Assembly: GCA_963707555.1 (NCBI GenBank)
Contig: CAVPQM010000030.1
Coordinates: 1 to 64,000 of the forward strand
DNA: 64,000 nt
Direction: 5' to 3'
Source of the DNA: JAFAFN01 sp963707555
Lineage (GTDB): Bacteria > Actinomycetota > Acidimicrobiia > Acidimicrobiales > Microtrichaceae
Shown here piece after piece: positions 35,739-44,751 of the stretch; within the stretch, counting starts at the first letter, position 1; each line of letters begins with the position of its first letter. The notes under the pieces are model-generated. The model was given only the letters and a program-made list of their open reading frames with translations, was not told the DNA's origin and made no database searches. A program made the translations under genes and the position numbers.

Positions 35739-36541
35739 GCGACCCGTCCCGCTCGGCGGAAGGCCCCGACGGCGACGCCCGGTCACAGGGGCGCGGCGGA
35801 CCGCAGGTCATCCCGCGGCCCGCGCTCTGGACGCCCGGACGCCCGGCCCCGTGGACACAGGTCGGGACGACCTCCGGGCTGATCGTGCCCGAACGCGTGC
35901 GCGCCGCGGTGCCCGGCGAACGCCGCGGCAACCCCTCGCCCGTGGCCTCGCTGGGCGCGTCGCCCTCTGCAGTGCTGATCCCGATCTACGAGCATGACGG
36001 CGAGCTCTGGGTGGTGCTCACCCGCCGGTCGAAGTCGCTGCGAACCCACCGGGGCGAGGTCAGCTTCCCCGGCGGTCGCGCTGATCCCGGCGAGACCATG
36101 GTCCAGGCGGCGCTGCGAGAAGCGAACGAGGAGGTCTTCCTCGACCCTGCGGTCGTCGAGACCCTCGGCGAGCTCGACCACCTGACCACCGTCACCCGCC
36201 GGGCGTACATCGTGCCGGTCGTGGGCCTGCTGGACGGTCGTCCGGAGCTCGGGCGCAACCCCGCCGAGGTCGACGCCGTGCTGCACGTCCCGCTGCGCGA
36301 GCTCATGGCCCCCGGGGTGTTCCGCGAGGAGCGGTGGGGGGAGGGCGAGCTCTCCCGGCCGGTGTACTTCTTCGAGCTGGTCGGCGACACGGTCTGGGGT
36401 GCGACCGCCGCGCTGCTGCGCCAGCTGCTCGCACTGCTCACCGACTCCGATCCCGGCGGGCCGACCGACCTGGACCCGGCACGCGGCACCGACATGGTGC
36501 ACTTCGACCTCGACCCCGACGGCCTGGGTGGCGTGGTCTGA
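35735..36541 (+). CDS. Nudix hydrolase, CoA pyrophosphatase-like
   Basis: A 268-residue protein. The Nudix box reads GGRADPGETMVQAALREANE and E-V, preceded by LTRRSKSLRTHRGEVSFPGG, which matches the NudL/CoA-pyrophosphatase signature region. The reaction is probably hydrolysis of CoA or a related nucleotide diphosphate to two phosphates. The GTG start overlaps the stop of the 53-residue gene. The N-terminal 75 residues are Pro/Arg-rich and not conserved. Confidence 0.8.
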   Translation: MSDPSRSAEGPDGDARSQGRGGPQVIPRPALWTPGRPAPWTQVGTTSGLIVPERVRAAVPGERRGNPSPVASLGASPSAVLIPIYEHDGELWVVLTRRSKSLRTHRGEVSFPGGRADPGETMVQAALREANEEVFLDPAVVETLGELDHLTTVTRRAYIVPVVGLLDGRPELGRNPAEVDAVLHVPLRELMAPGVFREERWGEGELSRPVYFFELVGDTVWGATAALLRQLLALLTDSDPGGPTDLDPARGTDMVHFDLDPDGLGGVV

Positions 36542-36556
36542 CGCTGTCGCTCGAAC

Positions 36557-36636
36557 AGCCTGCGGCGATCGCGTGCTCAGCCTGCGGCGATCGCGTGCTC
36601 AGCCTGCGGCGATCGCGTGCTCAGCCTGCGGCGAGA
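36557..36636. repeat. 22-base tandem repeat at the end of the LuxR gene
   Basis: Three exact copies of AGCCTGCGGCGATCGCGTGCTC plus a partial fourth. The last copies cover the stop codon and final codons of the LuxR gene, which lies on the minus strand. Each unit contains the palindrome GCGATCGC. Confidence 0.9.
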
Positions 36637-37215
36637 TGCTCGGCCCACCAACCGGCAGCCGCGGTGCGGCGGTGCACACCGAGCTTGTCGTAGATGTGCT
36701 CCAGGTGCTTCTGCACGGTCCGAGGGCTGATGCCGAGGTCGGCAGCGACCTCCTTGTTGGTCGCCCCGCGGGCGATCGACGCCAGGATCTGCACCTCACG
36801 CGAGGTCAAGGTCGTTCCCGGCCCGTCCGAGTGCGCGGTGTCGAGATCGACGGCGTCGACCGCTGCGACGAGGTACGGCGACACCAGCGACAGCACCGCC
36901 CGATCGACGGGTCCGAAGGGTTCCAGGCGCCGGTCCACCACCAGGTGCACCACACCGAACGAGGTCCGCTCCGACATCGTGAGCGACCGCTCGTCGTGAT
37001 CCGCGTGCGCGGCCGAGCGGGTGGCCGGGACGGTCCTCCGGGTCGTGCCACTCGACGGCGCTGCCCGCAGCGATGCTCCACAGCTGCACCTGGTCGCCGG
37101 TGAGTACATGACGGAGTCGCCGAACCAGAGCGGACACGTCGGCGGAGCTCCTCGCCGAGAGCGCGGCACTGGCGAACTCGGCGGTCCGGCGGAGGTCGTT
37201 CCGGTCCAGCTCCAC
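36621..37215 (-). CDS. LuxR-family transcription regulator (one apparent frameshift)
   Basis: A 198-residue regulator. The C-terminal helix-turn-helix is clear: LTSREVQILASIARGATNKE, VAADLGISPRTVQKHLEHIY, DKLGVHRRTAAAG. The N-terminal half (about residues 1-125) looks like a sensory GAF-type domain (VSALVRRLRHVLTGDQVQLW, FGVVHLVVDRRLEPFGPVDR) without a receiver aspartate. The frame changes at 37002-37005; one CG gives GRARADHDERSLT. The start is GTG 37215 or slightly upstream. It diverges from the DUF1059 gene, which it might control. Confidence 0.82.
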
Positions 37216-37348
37216 GATGCACGCTCCCGGTCGTGGACGTCCTCGACGCTACCCCCGCCGATGCCGGGGAGCATTCGTCGAATGGCGTATTGCCCGCGGG
37301 GGAGCCGAGGTGTCAGGTGGATCTCGGGGCCGCAGCGAGGAGGACGTG

Positions 37349-37546
37349 ATGACCAGGAAGATCGCGGATTGCCGTGACATGCCGAGCGAGTCGGGCTGCA
37401 CCCTGACCATCTCGGGCGAGGAGGACGAGGTCGTGATGGCCGCGGCTGCCCATGCCGTCGCGGTGCACGGCCACGAGCCCAGCCAGGCGCTGAACGACGC
37501 GATCCGCAGCGATCTCAAGGACGAACCGGTTGCTGCCAGCAAGTGA
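37349..37546 (+). CDS. DUF1059 protein
   Basis: A 65-residue protein: KIADCRDMPSESGCTLTISG, then EEDEVVMAAAAHAVAVHGH. This matches the small DUF1059 family (CRD motif, second cysteine, MAAAAxHAxxxHG), of unknown function. The ATG at 37349 follows GAGGAGG with proper spacing; upstream in-frame residues are low-complexity leader. It is a single gene between the LuxR regulator and guaB. Confidence 0.85.
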   Translation: MTRKIADCRDMPSESGCTLTISGEEDEVVMAAAAHAVAVHGHEPSQALNDAIRSDLKDEPVAASK

Positions 37547-37633
37547 CAGGGCCGCCACCACCCGAGCGATGGGGCCAGCGAAGTGAAGGTCGACCCGGCG
37601 CGCAGGCCCGCGTCGTCGGGTCGGCCGTCGCTG

Positions 37634-39154
37634 TCACATCCAGTAGTTGGGCGCCTCGGCGGTGATCGTCACGTCGTGGGGGTGCGCCTCTCGCAGACCG
37701 GCGGGGCTCATCCGCACGAACTGGGCGTCACGCTGGAGCTCAGCGATCGTGTGGGCTCCGCAGTAGCCCATCGCGGAGCGCAGACCACCGGTCAGCTGGT
37801 AGAGGATCTTGCCGGCCGGACCCTTGTAGGGCACCCGACCCTCGACGCCCTCGGGCACGACCTTCTCGGTGGTCTCGACCTCGCCCTGGAAGTAGCGGTC
37901 CTTCGAGAAGGAGCGGTCGTTCATCGCGCCGAGCGACCCCATGCCCCGGTAGGCCTTGTAGCGCTCGCCCTTCGACAGGACGATCTCGCCGGGAGTCTCG
38001 TCGACGCCCGCGAGCAGGCTGCCGACCATGACGACGTCGGCGCCCGCGCCGATCGCCTTGGCGATGTCGCCCGAGTAGCGCACGCCGCCATCCGCGATGA
38101 TGCCGACATCGTGTCGAGCAGCCACCACGGCGCACTCGTAGACCGCAGTGAGCTGCGGCACCCCGACACCGGCGACGATGCGGGTGGTGCAGATCGAGCC
38201 CGGACCGACTCCGACCTTGACGGCGTCGGCGCCGGCGTCGATCAGCGCCTCGGCCGCCGCCGCGGTCGCGATGTTGCCCGCGGCGACCGACACCGACAGG
38301 TTGGCCTTGATCTTGCGCACCACCTCGAGGACCCCGGCGGAGTGGCCGTGGGCGGTGTCGACGACCAGCAGGTCGACGCCCGACGCCGCCAGCGCCTGGG
38401 CCCGCTCGAGGGAGTCGTCGCCCACACCGACCGCCGCGGCGCACCGCAGACGACCCTGGTCGTCCTTGGTCGCGTTGGGGTACTTGATCTTCTTGTTGAT
38501 GTCCTTGACCGTGATGAGACCGGTGATGCGCCCTTCGGCGTCGACGACCGGCAGCTTCTCGATGCGATGTCGGCCGAGGATCTCCTGGGCCTGTTCGAGC
38601 GTCGTGCCCTCCGGGGCGGTCACGAGGCCCTCCGAGGTCATGACCTCGGAGACCCGACGTGAGGGATCGTTCTCGAAGCGCAGGTCGCGGTTCGTCAGGA
38701 TGCCGACGAGTCGGCGGGACGCATCGACGATCGGCACCCCGGAGATGCGGTACTTCGACATGAGGTCGAGCGCCGAACCGACCAGGTCGTCGGGCCCCAG
38801 GGTGACCGGGTCGACGATCATGCCCGACTCGGACCGCTTCACCTTGTCGACCTCGGTGACCTGGTCCTCGATCGAGAGGTTCCGGTGGATCACTCCCATG
38901 CCGCCCTCACGAGCGATCGCGATCGCCAGGCGCGCCTCGGTGACGGTGTCCATCGCCGCGGACATGAGCGGGATGGCCAGCTCGATCGACGAGGTGAGGC
39001 GGGTCGCGGTCGACACCTGCGCCGGGACGACGTCGGAGGCCGACGGCACCAGGCAGACGTCGTCGAAGGTGAGGCCCAGCGAGCCGAACCGGGCCAGCGG
39101 GTCCGTCGCTCCCGGGTGCGTGAGGCCTGCTGGGTCACTGGGGAGGGTCGCCAT
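37634..39154 (-). CDS. guaB: Inosine-5'-monophosphate dehydrogenase
   Basis: A 506-residue enzyme for IMP to XMP, the committed step to GMP. It has the two-CBS insert (YRISGVPIVDASRRLVGILT and HRIEKLPVVDAEGRITGLIT), the catalytic-cysteine loop VGPGSICTTRIVAGVGVPQ and the flap with SLGAMNDRSFSKDRYFQG. ATG 39154 is preferred to GTG 39157 because it lies 6 bases after the -10 box TAGGCT. It is unlinked to guaA, which has the paralogue guaB3 beside it. Confidence 0.97.
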   Translation of the reverse strand: MATLPSDPAGLTHPGATDPLARFGSLGLTFDDVCLVPSASDVVPAQVSTATRLTSSIELAIPLMSAAMDTVTEARLAIAIAREGGMGVIHRNLSIEDQVTEVDKVKRSESGMIVDPVTLGPDDLVGSALDLMSKYRISGVPIVDASRRLVGILTNRDLRFENDPSRRVSEVMTSEGLVTAPEGTTLEQAQEILGRHRIEKLPVVDAEGRITGLITVKDINKKIKYPNATKDDQGRLRCAAAVGVGDDSLERAQALAASGVDLLVVDTAHGHSAGVLEVVRKIKANLSVSVAAGNIATAAAAEALIDAGADAVKVGVGPGSICTTRIVAGVGVPQLTAVYECAVVAARHDVGIIADGGVRYSGDIAKAIGAGADVVMVGSLLAGVDETPGEIVLSKGERYKAYRGMGSLGAMNDRSFSKDRYFQGEVETTEKVVPEGVEGRVPYKGPAGKILYQLTGGLRSAMGYCGAHTIAELQRDAQFVRMSPAGLREAHPHDVTITAEAPNYWM

Positions 39155-39160
39155 CACGTG

Positions 39161-39166
39161 AGCCTA
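39161..39166 (-). promoter_or_regulatory. Leaderless-type -10 box for guaB
   Basis: TAGGCT on the minus strand lies 6 bases before the guaB ATG. Confidence 0.5.
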
Positions 39167-39264
39167 GTCCTGTCGTTCGGGGTGCTCACAGGGCGCGGGC
39201 CCGACCAGACCGCGGCCTCGGGCGGCCGCCGGGAAACGCGAGGACTGCGGCGGGTGTGCGGGCG

Positions 39265-39270
39265 TAGCGT
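39265..39270 (+). promoter_or_regulatory. Leaderless-type -10 box for the NDH-2 gene
   Basis: TAGCGT lies 7 bases before the ATG at 39278. Confidence 0.5.
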
Positions 39271-39277
39271 CGCCGAC

Positions 39278-40591
39278 ATGGAACGACGTCATCGAGTGGT
39301 CGTGGTCGGAGCGGGCTTCGGAGGGCTGGCGCTGATCAGGTCCCTCGATGGCGTCCCGGTCGACGTCGTGCTCGTCGACTCGAACAACTTCCACACGTTC
39401 CAGCCGCTGCTGTACCAGGTCGCGACGGCGGGCCTGGACGGCGATGACATCGCGCACCCGGTGCGCGGCATCGTGGCCCGCCAGGGCGGCGACATCGACG
39501 TCCGGCTCGGCACTGTGACCGGCATCGACCTCGACGCCCGCACCGTGCACTTCGCGGATGGCCCGTCGGTCGACTACGACGAGCTCGTGCTCGCCGCCGG
39601 CGCCGTCACGGCCACCTACGGCATCCCGGGTGTGGCCGAGCACGCCTTCGGGCTGAAGCACCTGTCGGACGCGCTCGAGTTGCGGGCACACGTCCTGCAG
39701 CAGTTCGAGCGGGTCTCGGTCGACCGCTCGCTCATCGACGATGGCGCCCTGAACGTCGTGATCGCCGGCGGTGGACCGACGGGCGTCGAGCTCGCGGGCG
39801 GGCTCGTCGAGCTCTTCGACCGCGTGCTGGTCAAGGACTTCCCGACGCTCGACGTGCGCCGTGCGCGGGTCGTGCTGGTTGAGCCGGGCGACCGCCTGCT
39901 GGCGACCTTCTCACCCCGCCTCTCGGGCATGGCCCGCCGCACGCTCGCGGGCCGTGGTGTCGAGGTGGTCCTCGGCGCCGGCGTCGCCGGGACCGACGCC
40001 AAGGTGGTCGAGCTGACCGACGGGCGCCGCATCCCGGTCGGGACGCTGGTCTGGACGGCGGGCATCACCGCCAGCCCCCTGGCCCGCCAGGTCGCGGAGC
40101 GCCTCGGCCCCGAGGCGCTGACCCGGGGTGGCCGCATCGTCGTCGGCCCACAGCTCACGATCCCCGGCCACGACGAGGTCTTCGTGGTCGGCGACCTGGC
40201 CGGCGCGACCGGCGACGATGGCGAGCTGCTCCCCCAGGTGGCCCCCGTCGCCATGCAGGCCGGGGCGTTCGTCGGCTCGGTGATCCGAGCCCGTCAGGAG
40301 GGCACCACCGCCGCTCGGTTCCGCTACCGCGACAAGGGGTCGATGGCGACGATCGGCCGTCATGCCGCCGTCGCCCAGCTGCCCGGTGGCATCCGGCTGA
40401 GCGGGACCCCCGGCTGGCTCGCCTGGCTCGGGTTGCACCTGGTGATGCTCATCGGGTTCCGCAACCGCGTGAACGTGCTGGTCAACTGGGCGTGGAACTA
40501 CTTCACCTACGACCGCGCCTCGCGGCTCATCGTGGGCGAGCCCCGAGCCGTGGATGAGCGCAGCCAGCGGCGGGCACCGACCGATCAGTGA
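39278..40591 (+). CDS. ndh: Type II NADH dehydrogenase (NDH-2)
   Basis: A 437-residue FAD enzyme that passes electrons from NADH to quinone without pumping protons. The FAD motif is VVVVGAGFGGLALIRSL, the NADH motif VVIAGGGPTGVELAGGLVEL, and the second FAD motif VFVVGDLAG. LLPQVAPVAMQAG is the quinone-site region. The C-terminal hydrophobic helix (LAWLGLHLVMLIGFRNRVNV) anchors it to the membrane. Tandem 16-17-base copies begin at its stop codon. Confidence 0.93.
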   Translation: MERRHRVVVVGAGFGGLALIRSLDGVPVDVVLVDSNNFHTFQPLLYQVATAGLDGDDIAHPVRGIVARQGGDIDVRLGTVTGIDLDARTVHFADGPSVDYDELVLAAGAVTATYGIPGVAEHAFGLKHLSDALELRAHVLQQFERVSVDRSLIDDGALNVVIAGGGPTGVELAGGLVELFDRVLVKDFPTLDVRRARVVLVEPGDRLLATFSPRLSGMARRTLAGRGVEVVLGAGVAGTDAKVVELTDGRRIPVGTLVWTAGITASPLARQVAERLGPEALTRGGRIVVGPQLTIPGHDEVFVVGDLAGATGDDGELLPQVAPVAMQAGAFVGSVIRARQEGTTAARFRYRDKGSMATIGRHAAVAQLPGGIRLSGTPGWLAWLGLHLVMLIGFRNRVNVLVNWAWNYFTYDRASRLIVGEPRAVDERSQRRAPTDQ

Positions 40592-40646
40592 GCCAGGCCG
40601 ATCGGTGAGCCAGGCCGATCGGTGAGCAGGCCGATCGGTGAGCAGG
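40581..40646. repeat. Four-copy 16-17-base repeat spanning the NDH-2 stop
   Basis: Units CCGATCAGTGAGCCAGG, CCGATCGGTGAGCCAGG, then twice CCGATCGGTGAGCAGG. The first unit contains the stop codon. The repeat fills the gap between two convergent genes. Confidence 0.9.
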
Positions 40647-40651
40647 CCGGG

Positions 40652-42293
40652 TCATGGCTCGACGAGTGCGACCTCGCCGTCGAGGCCGACGGCGAGCGAG
40701 CCACCCACTGGGCGGAACCACATCGGACCGGACGGCGACGAGCCGTGTGCCCAGACCGTCCGGTCGGCCGCGGGGTCGGCGCCGAGACGGAACGCGACCG
40801 TGGGTTCGCTGACGGGCAAGGTCATCGAGACCGAGGGGTCGTACGCGGGCGGCCGCAGCCAGCCCCTGACCCAGATGCCGCCGTCACCGTCGCCCCAGGT
40901 GTCGGACCCGTCCTGCGAGGCGGTGGCGAGATGGTGGGGGAGCGAGACCGTGCGCTCCACCGAGCCGTCCTGGCGGAGCAGGCGTGCCACCACCGCGTCG
41001 GCGTCGCCGACGCCGACGGACCAGACCCGACCGGCTGAGCCGATGAGTCGTCCAGGAGGGACGTCGACCTGTCGAGCGGATCCGTCGCGACCGTCGATCA
41101 CGGTCGCGACCGGTGATGCAGCCACGACGGGCACCCACAGCTCACCGTCGACCGGGGCGGACATCGCCGGATCGATCGGTCCCGGGAGCTCGACCATCTC
41201 GGTCGATCCCGCCGGCGCTCCGTCGCGCAGCAGGCCGACGCGACCCAGCTCGAACACCCACACGCCGTCCGGTCCGGACGCGATCCACGTCGTGCCCGGT
41301 GGCAGCTGCCGGTCGACGCCGCGGCCCGCCCCCGCGTCGACACGGGCCACGAACGGCGTCGGGAGCCCGCCCGGCTCGGTGCCGGGAACGTGGTGCAGCA
41401 CGTACACCGCATCGTCGCCGGCGGGTGCCAGCGTGGCATCGGTCCCCTCGAGCAGCACCCGCTGCACGATCTCCTGGTCGTCGAGGTCCACGGCGACGAT
41501 CTCGGCCGGGCCGACCGGGCCGCCGCCGCCGAGCCGCAGCTCCGGGTAGTCGACGTACCAGAGCACGTCGCCGGTGCGCAGGATCGGGTCGCCCCAGACG
41601 CCGAGAGGGATCGACGGCCCGGGTGTCACCTCGTCGCCCGCTCCGCCGAGCACCTCGCGGAGCTCGGCGACACCCTCGGTGGTCGCGAACGTCGGCCCGG
41701 CACCGCAGCGCACGTCGACGCCCAGCGCGGCACCCGCACGTGCGATGCCGCACAAGGACGCCGCGGTCATGAACCATCGACCGTCGACCCGTTCGAGCTC
41801 GATCGGTCCCAACAGGACCGCACCGCTGACACCGGCCACGGTGCCGCCGAGCACGATGCGGGCATCGACCAGCGCGACGTCGTCCTCGTGCCACCTCGTG
41901 GTGATCGTCGAGGTGTCGGCGCTCATGCCGGCTCTGGCCGCGGTGTCGTCGATCCGTTCGAGCAGCGTCGTGGCGTCGTCGGGACCGTCGGGAGCGATGG
42001 CCGCGAGCCGGTCCTCCGGCGAGGCCGCGGGGTCGAGCACGAGCGCGACGACCGACGCCGGGTCGCCGACCGGTGGGTCTGCCGGAGTCGGTCGCCGTCG
42101 AGCTCGGAGGTGCCTCGGCGTCCAGCGCCGTCGGTCGATCGGTGGCACGTGTGACCACCACGCCGAATGCGGTGGCGGCGACGACGGCGACCGCAGCGAC
42201 CGCGACCGCTGCGATGCGGGGTCGTCGTCGGCTGTCGGCCCGGTCGTGGTGCGTGCCCCTGTCCACGTCGTGTCCCTGCGTCGCTGGGTCCAT
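40652..42293 (-). CDS. Single-pass membrane protein with large outer domain (one apparent frameshift)
   Basis: About 547 residues: a 28-residue cytoplasmic part, one membrane helix (IAAVAVAAVAVVAATAFGVV) and a large outer domain with many Gly/Asp/Trp-rich strands (GPDGVWVFELGRVGLLRDG, GELWVPVVAASPVATVIDG), suggesting a beta-propeller-like fold. The frame shifts near 42095; one CG gives STARPTPADPPVGDP. The layout resembles the anti-sigma-like gene at 43955 but no sigma gene adjoins. Function unknown. Confidence 0.65.
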
Positions 42294-42352
42294 CTCGGCC
42301 TCCCCGTCGTCGTACCCTCACGACGTCGGAGGCGCCCGTGAGGTGTAGCGGG

Positions 42353-42404
42353 GCTCAGCGATCGCAGAGCTCGGAAGCAAGGTGAGACAGATGGAGTAGA
42401 TCTC
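42353..42404 (-). repeat. Left copy of a 52-base degenerate inverted repeat
   Basis: Read on the minus strand it gives GAGATCTACTCCATC, then CCTTGCTTCCGA and GCGATCGCTGAGC. It matches the copy at 43919-43970 at roughly three of four positions, in opposite orientation. Confidence 0.6.
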
Positions 42405-42504
42405 TGTCGCTCGGCGAGCTGAGGAGGAGCCCCGCAGGTGCCTCCTACCGGCACCCATGCGGCGCTCCTCCTTGCGTCGATCCACGTCGTCGACGACGAA
42501 CCGA

Positions 42505-43095
42505 TCAGGCGGCGCTGTCGGCTGCAATGCGGCTGTGAAGGTGCATGTCGTGCCAGCCATCGAGGTGTAACAACGCGCTACGCAGGGTGCCCTCCGCGAC
42601 GAAACCTGCGTGCTCAGCCACCCGGCAGGATGCCGCGTTCTGAGTTGAGTGAAGCAGTTCGATTCGGTGCAGTCCGGCAACACTGAACGCCCACTCCGAC
42701 ACCGCCGGCGTGGCACGAGCGGCGAGTCGTGCTCCTCGGGCCTCTGGCAGGACCCAGTACGTGACTTCGCCGACGCCTTGACGCAGATCCTTGAAGTAGA
42801 GGCTGATCCGACCCAGAACCGTGCTGCGGTCGTGATCCGCGATTGCCCACGTCGCGACGGATTCCGTTTGCCAACCCAATCGGGTCGCGGTGATCCACTC
42901 GACCGCCTCGGCCTGTGAGTCCATCCGCACGGCGTGCCAGCGTTGGATCTCCGGATCGGCGAAGGCTGATCTGAGGGCGGCCGCGTCGTCTGGTCTCCAT
43001 GGCCGGAGCTGGACCCGGTCATCGACGTCGATCGTCGGCTGCTCGTTCTGTGCCAACGATCCAACTGCGACAACGGGCGGGATGAGCCGGGGCAT
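42505..43095 (-). CDS. RimJ-like GNAT acetyltransferase
   Basis: A 196-residue N-acetyltransferase. It has VQLRPWRPDDAAALRSAFAD, the CoA-binding region VLPEARGARLAARATPAVSE and IELLHSTQNAASCRVAEHAG, followed by FVAEGTLRSALLHLDGWHDM, as in the RimJ/RimL group. The substrate (protein N-terminus or a small amine) is not predictable. It lies inside the region bounded by the 52-base repeat and shows slightly lower GC than neighbours, suggesting an accessory gene. Confidence 0.8.
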   Translation of the reverse strand: MPRLIPPVVAVGSLAQNEQPTIDVDDRVQLRPWRPDDAAALRSAFADPEIQRWHAVRMDSQAEAVEWITATRLGWQTESVATWAIADHDRSTVLGRISLYFKDLRQGVGEVTYWVLPEARGARLAARATPAVSEWAFSVAGLHRIELLHSTQNAASCRVAEHAGFVAEGTLRSALLHLDGWHDMHLHSRIAADSAA

Positions 43096-43230
43096 CAGCG
43101 GAGCATGTCACGCACGGTCCTGAGGCGCGGCTCGGATTCCGAAGTCAGCGTGCCCCAGATCACCGGCTCCGTGACGTTCGCGGCCCGCCGTCCGGAGCTG
43201 GCGTTACAGCGGATGCTTGCATCGGAGTTC

Positions 43231-43257
43231 GGCATGCTTACATACTGCAAGCATGCC
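43231..43257. promoter_or_regulatory. Operator of the toxin-antitoxin pair
   Basis: GGCATGCTT, 9 bases, AAGCATGCC is a perfect inverted repeat that covers the antitoxin ATG. A related half-site GATGCTTGCA lies at 43212-43221, and a -10-like CATACT sits between the arms. Antitoxin autorepression is the likely use. Confidence 0.7.
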
Positions 43258-43483
43258 GAACATCCTCGTGCGAGACCTTCCGGACGATGTCCATGGTGCC
43301 CTGCAGCAGCGGGCGGAGCGGCAGGGGCAGTCGCTCCAGCAGTACCTGACGAATGAGCTCACCCGTCTGGTGGAGCGCCCGACGCCCGAGGAGCTCTTCG
43401 CTCGTGTCGCCCGGCGCCGGGGCGGCAAGGTGGGCCTCGAGCAAGCTGTTGCCGACCTCGAGGGCGAGCGGCCTGCCTCGTGA
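43253..43483 (+). CDS. VapB-like antitoxin (FitA/ribbon-helix-helix type)
   Basis: A 76-residue protein starting MPNILVRDLPDDVHGALQQR, then AERQGQSLQQYLTNELTRLV: the classic ribbon-helix-helix DNA-binding N-terminus of FitA/VapB antitoxins. The C-terminal part should cover the toxin. The stop overlaps the toxin start by four bases, and a perfect 9-9-9 operator overlaps its own start. No ribosome binding site is seen, so the message may be leaderless. Confidence 0.88.
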   Translation: MPNILVRDLPDDVHGALQQRAERQGQSLQQYLTNELTRLVERPTPEELFARVARRRGGKVGLEQAVADLEGERPAS

Positions 43484-43878
43484 TCGTTGTCGACGCGTCG
43501 GTCCTCGCGAACGCCTTGGCCGACGACGGCCCCGACGGCGCCAGCGCACGCAACCGGCTCACCAATGCCGGCGAGCTCGTCGCGCCGGACTTGATCGACG
43601 TGGAGACCACAGCGGTCCTCCGCAAGCGGTGGATCGCCGGTGACCTCAGCGACGAGCGCTTCTCCGAGGCCATCAGCGACCTCGAGGACCTCGACCTCAC
43701 TCGCTACCCCACGCTCGCGTTGATGCGCCGGGCGTTCGAGTTGCGGTCGAACGTGACTGCCTGCGACGCCGCGTACGTCGCTCTCGCCGAGCGACTGAGC
43801 TGCTCCGTACTTACCGCGGACCAGCGGTTGGCCGCAGCCCCGATGGTCGCCTGCGCTGTTGAAGTCCTGTATCCCTGA
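43480..43878 (+). CDS. VapC-like PIN-domain toxin
   Basis: A 132-residue PIN-domain ribonuclease. Acidic residues of the metal site are visible in MIVVDASVLANALADD (Asp5), LIDVETTAVLRKRW (glutamate), VTACDAAYVALAE (aspartate) and LTADQRLAAA (aspartate). VapC toxins cut tRNA or rRNA when freed from antitoxin. It starts with GTG coupled to the antitoxin. Confidence 0.9.
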   Translation: MIVVDASVLANALADDGPDGASARNRLTNAGELVAPDLIDVETTAVLRKRWIAGDLSDERFSEAISDLEDLDLTRYPTLALMRRAFELRSNVTACDAAYVALAERLSCSVLTADQRLAAAPMVACAVEVLYP

Positions 43879-43918
43879 TCGCGCCGGGTCGGTGACGATC
43901 GCTCTCGTGGTCACGGGG

Positions 43919-43970
43919 GAGATCTGCTCCATCCATCTCGCCTTGCTGCCGAACTCAGCGCCCGCGGAGC
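43919..43970 (+). repeat. Right copy of the 52-base degenerate inverted repeat
   Basis: GAGATCTGCTCCATC, then CCTTGCTGCCGA and GCGCCCGCGGAGC. It overlaps the last codons of the gene at 43955. With the left copy it brackets about 1.5 kb. Confidence 0.6.
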
Positions 43971-44749
43971 TCGACCGATGTCCCCTCGAGGGTCATCCCG
44001 TCGGGGACACGGCGCACGGGAGCGCCGGAGGTCGTCGGGGCCGGCCGTCGCTCGACCACGGCGCCGTCGTGGTCCAGCACGACGGTCGTGGTGGCGTCGC
44101 TCACCAGGACATGGTCGCCCTCGATCCTGACGTCGCCGGGCCGAGCGCCGATCTCGACGACGTAGGACGCCTCGAGTTCGCCGCTGTCGCGGTCGACCCG
44201 CTTCAGGCGCCACGAGCCGTCGGTCAGATCGGGTCGTTCGTCGACGAGCAGCCACAGCCGTCGGTCGTCCGCGACACCGAGCACCGCGACGCCGCGGAGC
44301 TCGGTCGTCGGGCCGACGGTCCCGTCGACGTCGACCCGGGACACCGAATCGGGTGCCGACCGCACGGCGTCTGGCCTGTCGCCCCGCGTGAACCACGCAC
44401 CGGTGTCGTCGGTAGCGACGATCGCCGCTCGCTCACCTGCTCCCGGGAGCTCGATCACGACCTGATCCGGCTGCGCCGGAGCCGACGAGGTCGGGTGCTC
44501 CGCGGCGGTGCTGCGCTCGGGTTCGGTCGCCGTGTCGATCACGGTCGGTCGTTCGACCGCCATGACGACAGCACCGGTGAGCGCCGCGAGCCCCAGCGCG
44601 GTCGCCGCCACACGCCGACGGCCCCGCCGGCGCCGGCGACGATCCACGCGCTCGCCGACGTCCGCCACGACTCGCGCGGCGTCGACATCTGCGGGGGCCG
44701 CCGCCCGGAGGGCCCGTCGGATCACGAGCTCGGTGTCGTCGTGGCTCAT
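43955..44749 (-). CDS. Putative anti-sigma factor, single-pass membrane protein
   Basis: A 264-residue protein. The cytoplasmic part (MSHDDTELVIRRALRAAAPA, DVDAARVVADVGERVDRRRR) is followed by one membrane helix (VAATALGLAALTGAVVMAV) and an outer domain rich in Asp and Arg. It starts 2 bases after the ECF sigma gene on the same strand, the standard place for a cognate anti-sigma factor. No zinc-binding HxxxCxxC motif is present, so the call rests on context and layout. Confidence 0.6.
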   Translation of the reverse strand: MSHDDTELVIRRALRAAAPADVDAARVVADVGERVDRRRRRRGRRRVAATALGLAALTGAVVMAVERPTVIDTATEPERSTAAEHPTSSAPAQPDQVVIELPGAGERAAIVATDDTGAWFTRGDRPDAVRSAPDSVSRVDVDGTVGPTTELRGVAVLGVADDRRLWLLVDERPDLTDGSWRLKRVDRDSGELEASYVVEIGARPGDVRIEGDHVLVSDATTTVVLDHDGAVVERRPAPTTSGAPVRRVPDGMTLEGTSVELRGR

Positions 44750-44751
44750 GG

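Noticed and set aside
43105..43356. Small open frame just upstream of the antitoxin
   Set aside because: It overlaps the antitoxin gene and its operator, has no binding site and ends in low-complexity sequence.
42353..43970. Inverted repeat as ends of an intact insertion sequence
   Set aside because: No transposase or remnant is present and the ends match only about three quarters; I keep it as a degenerate repeat.
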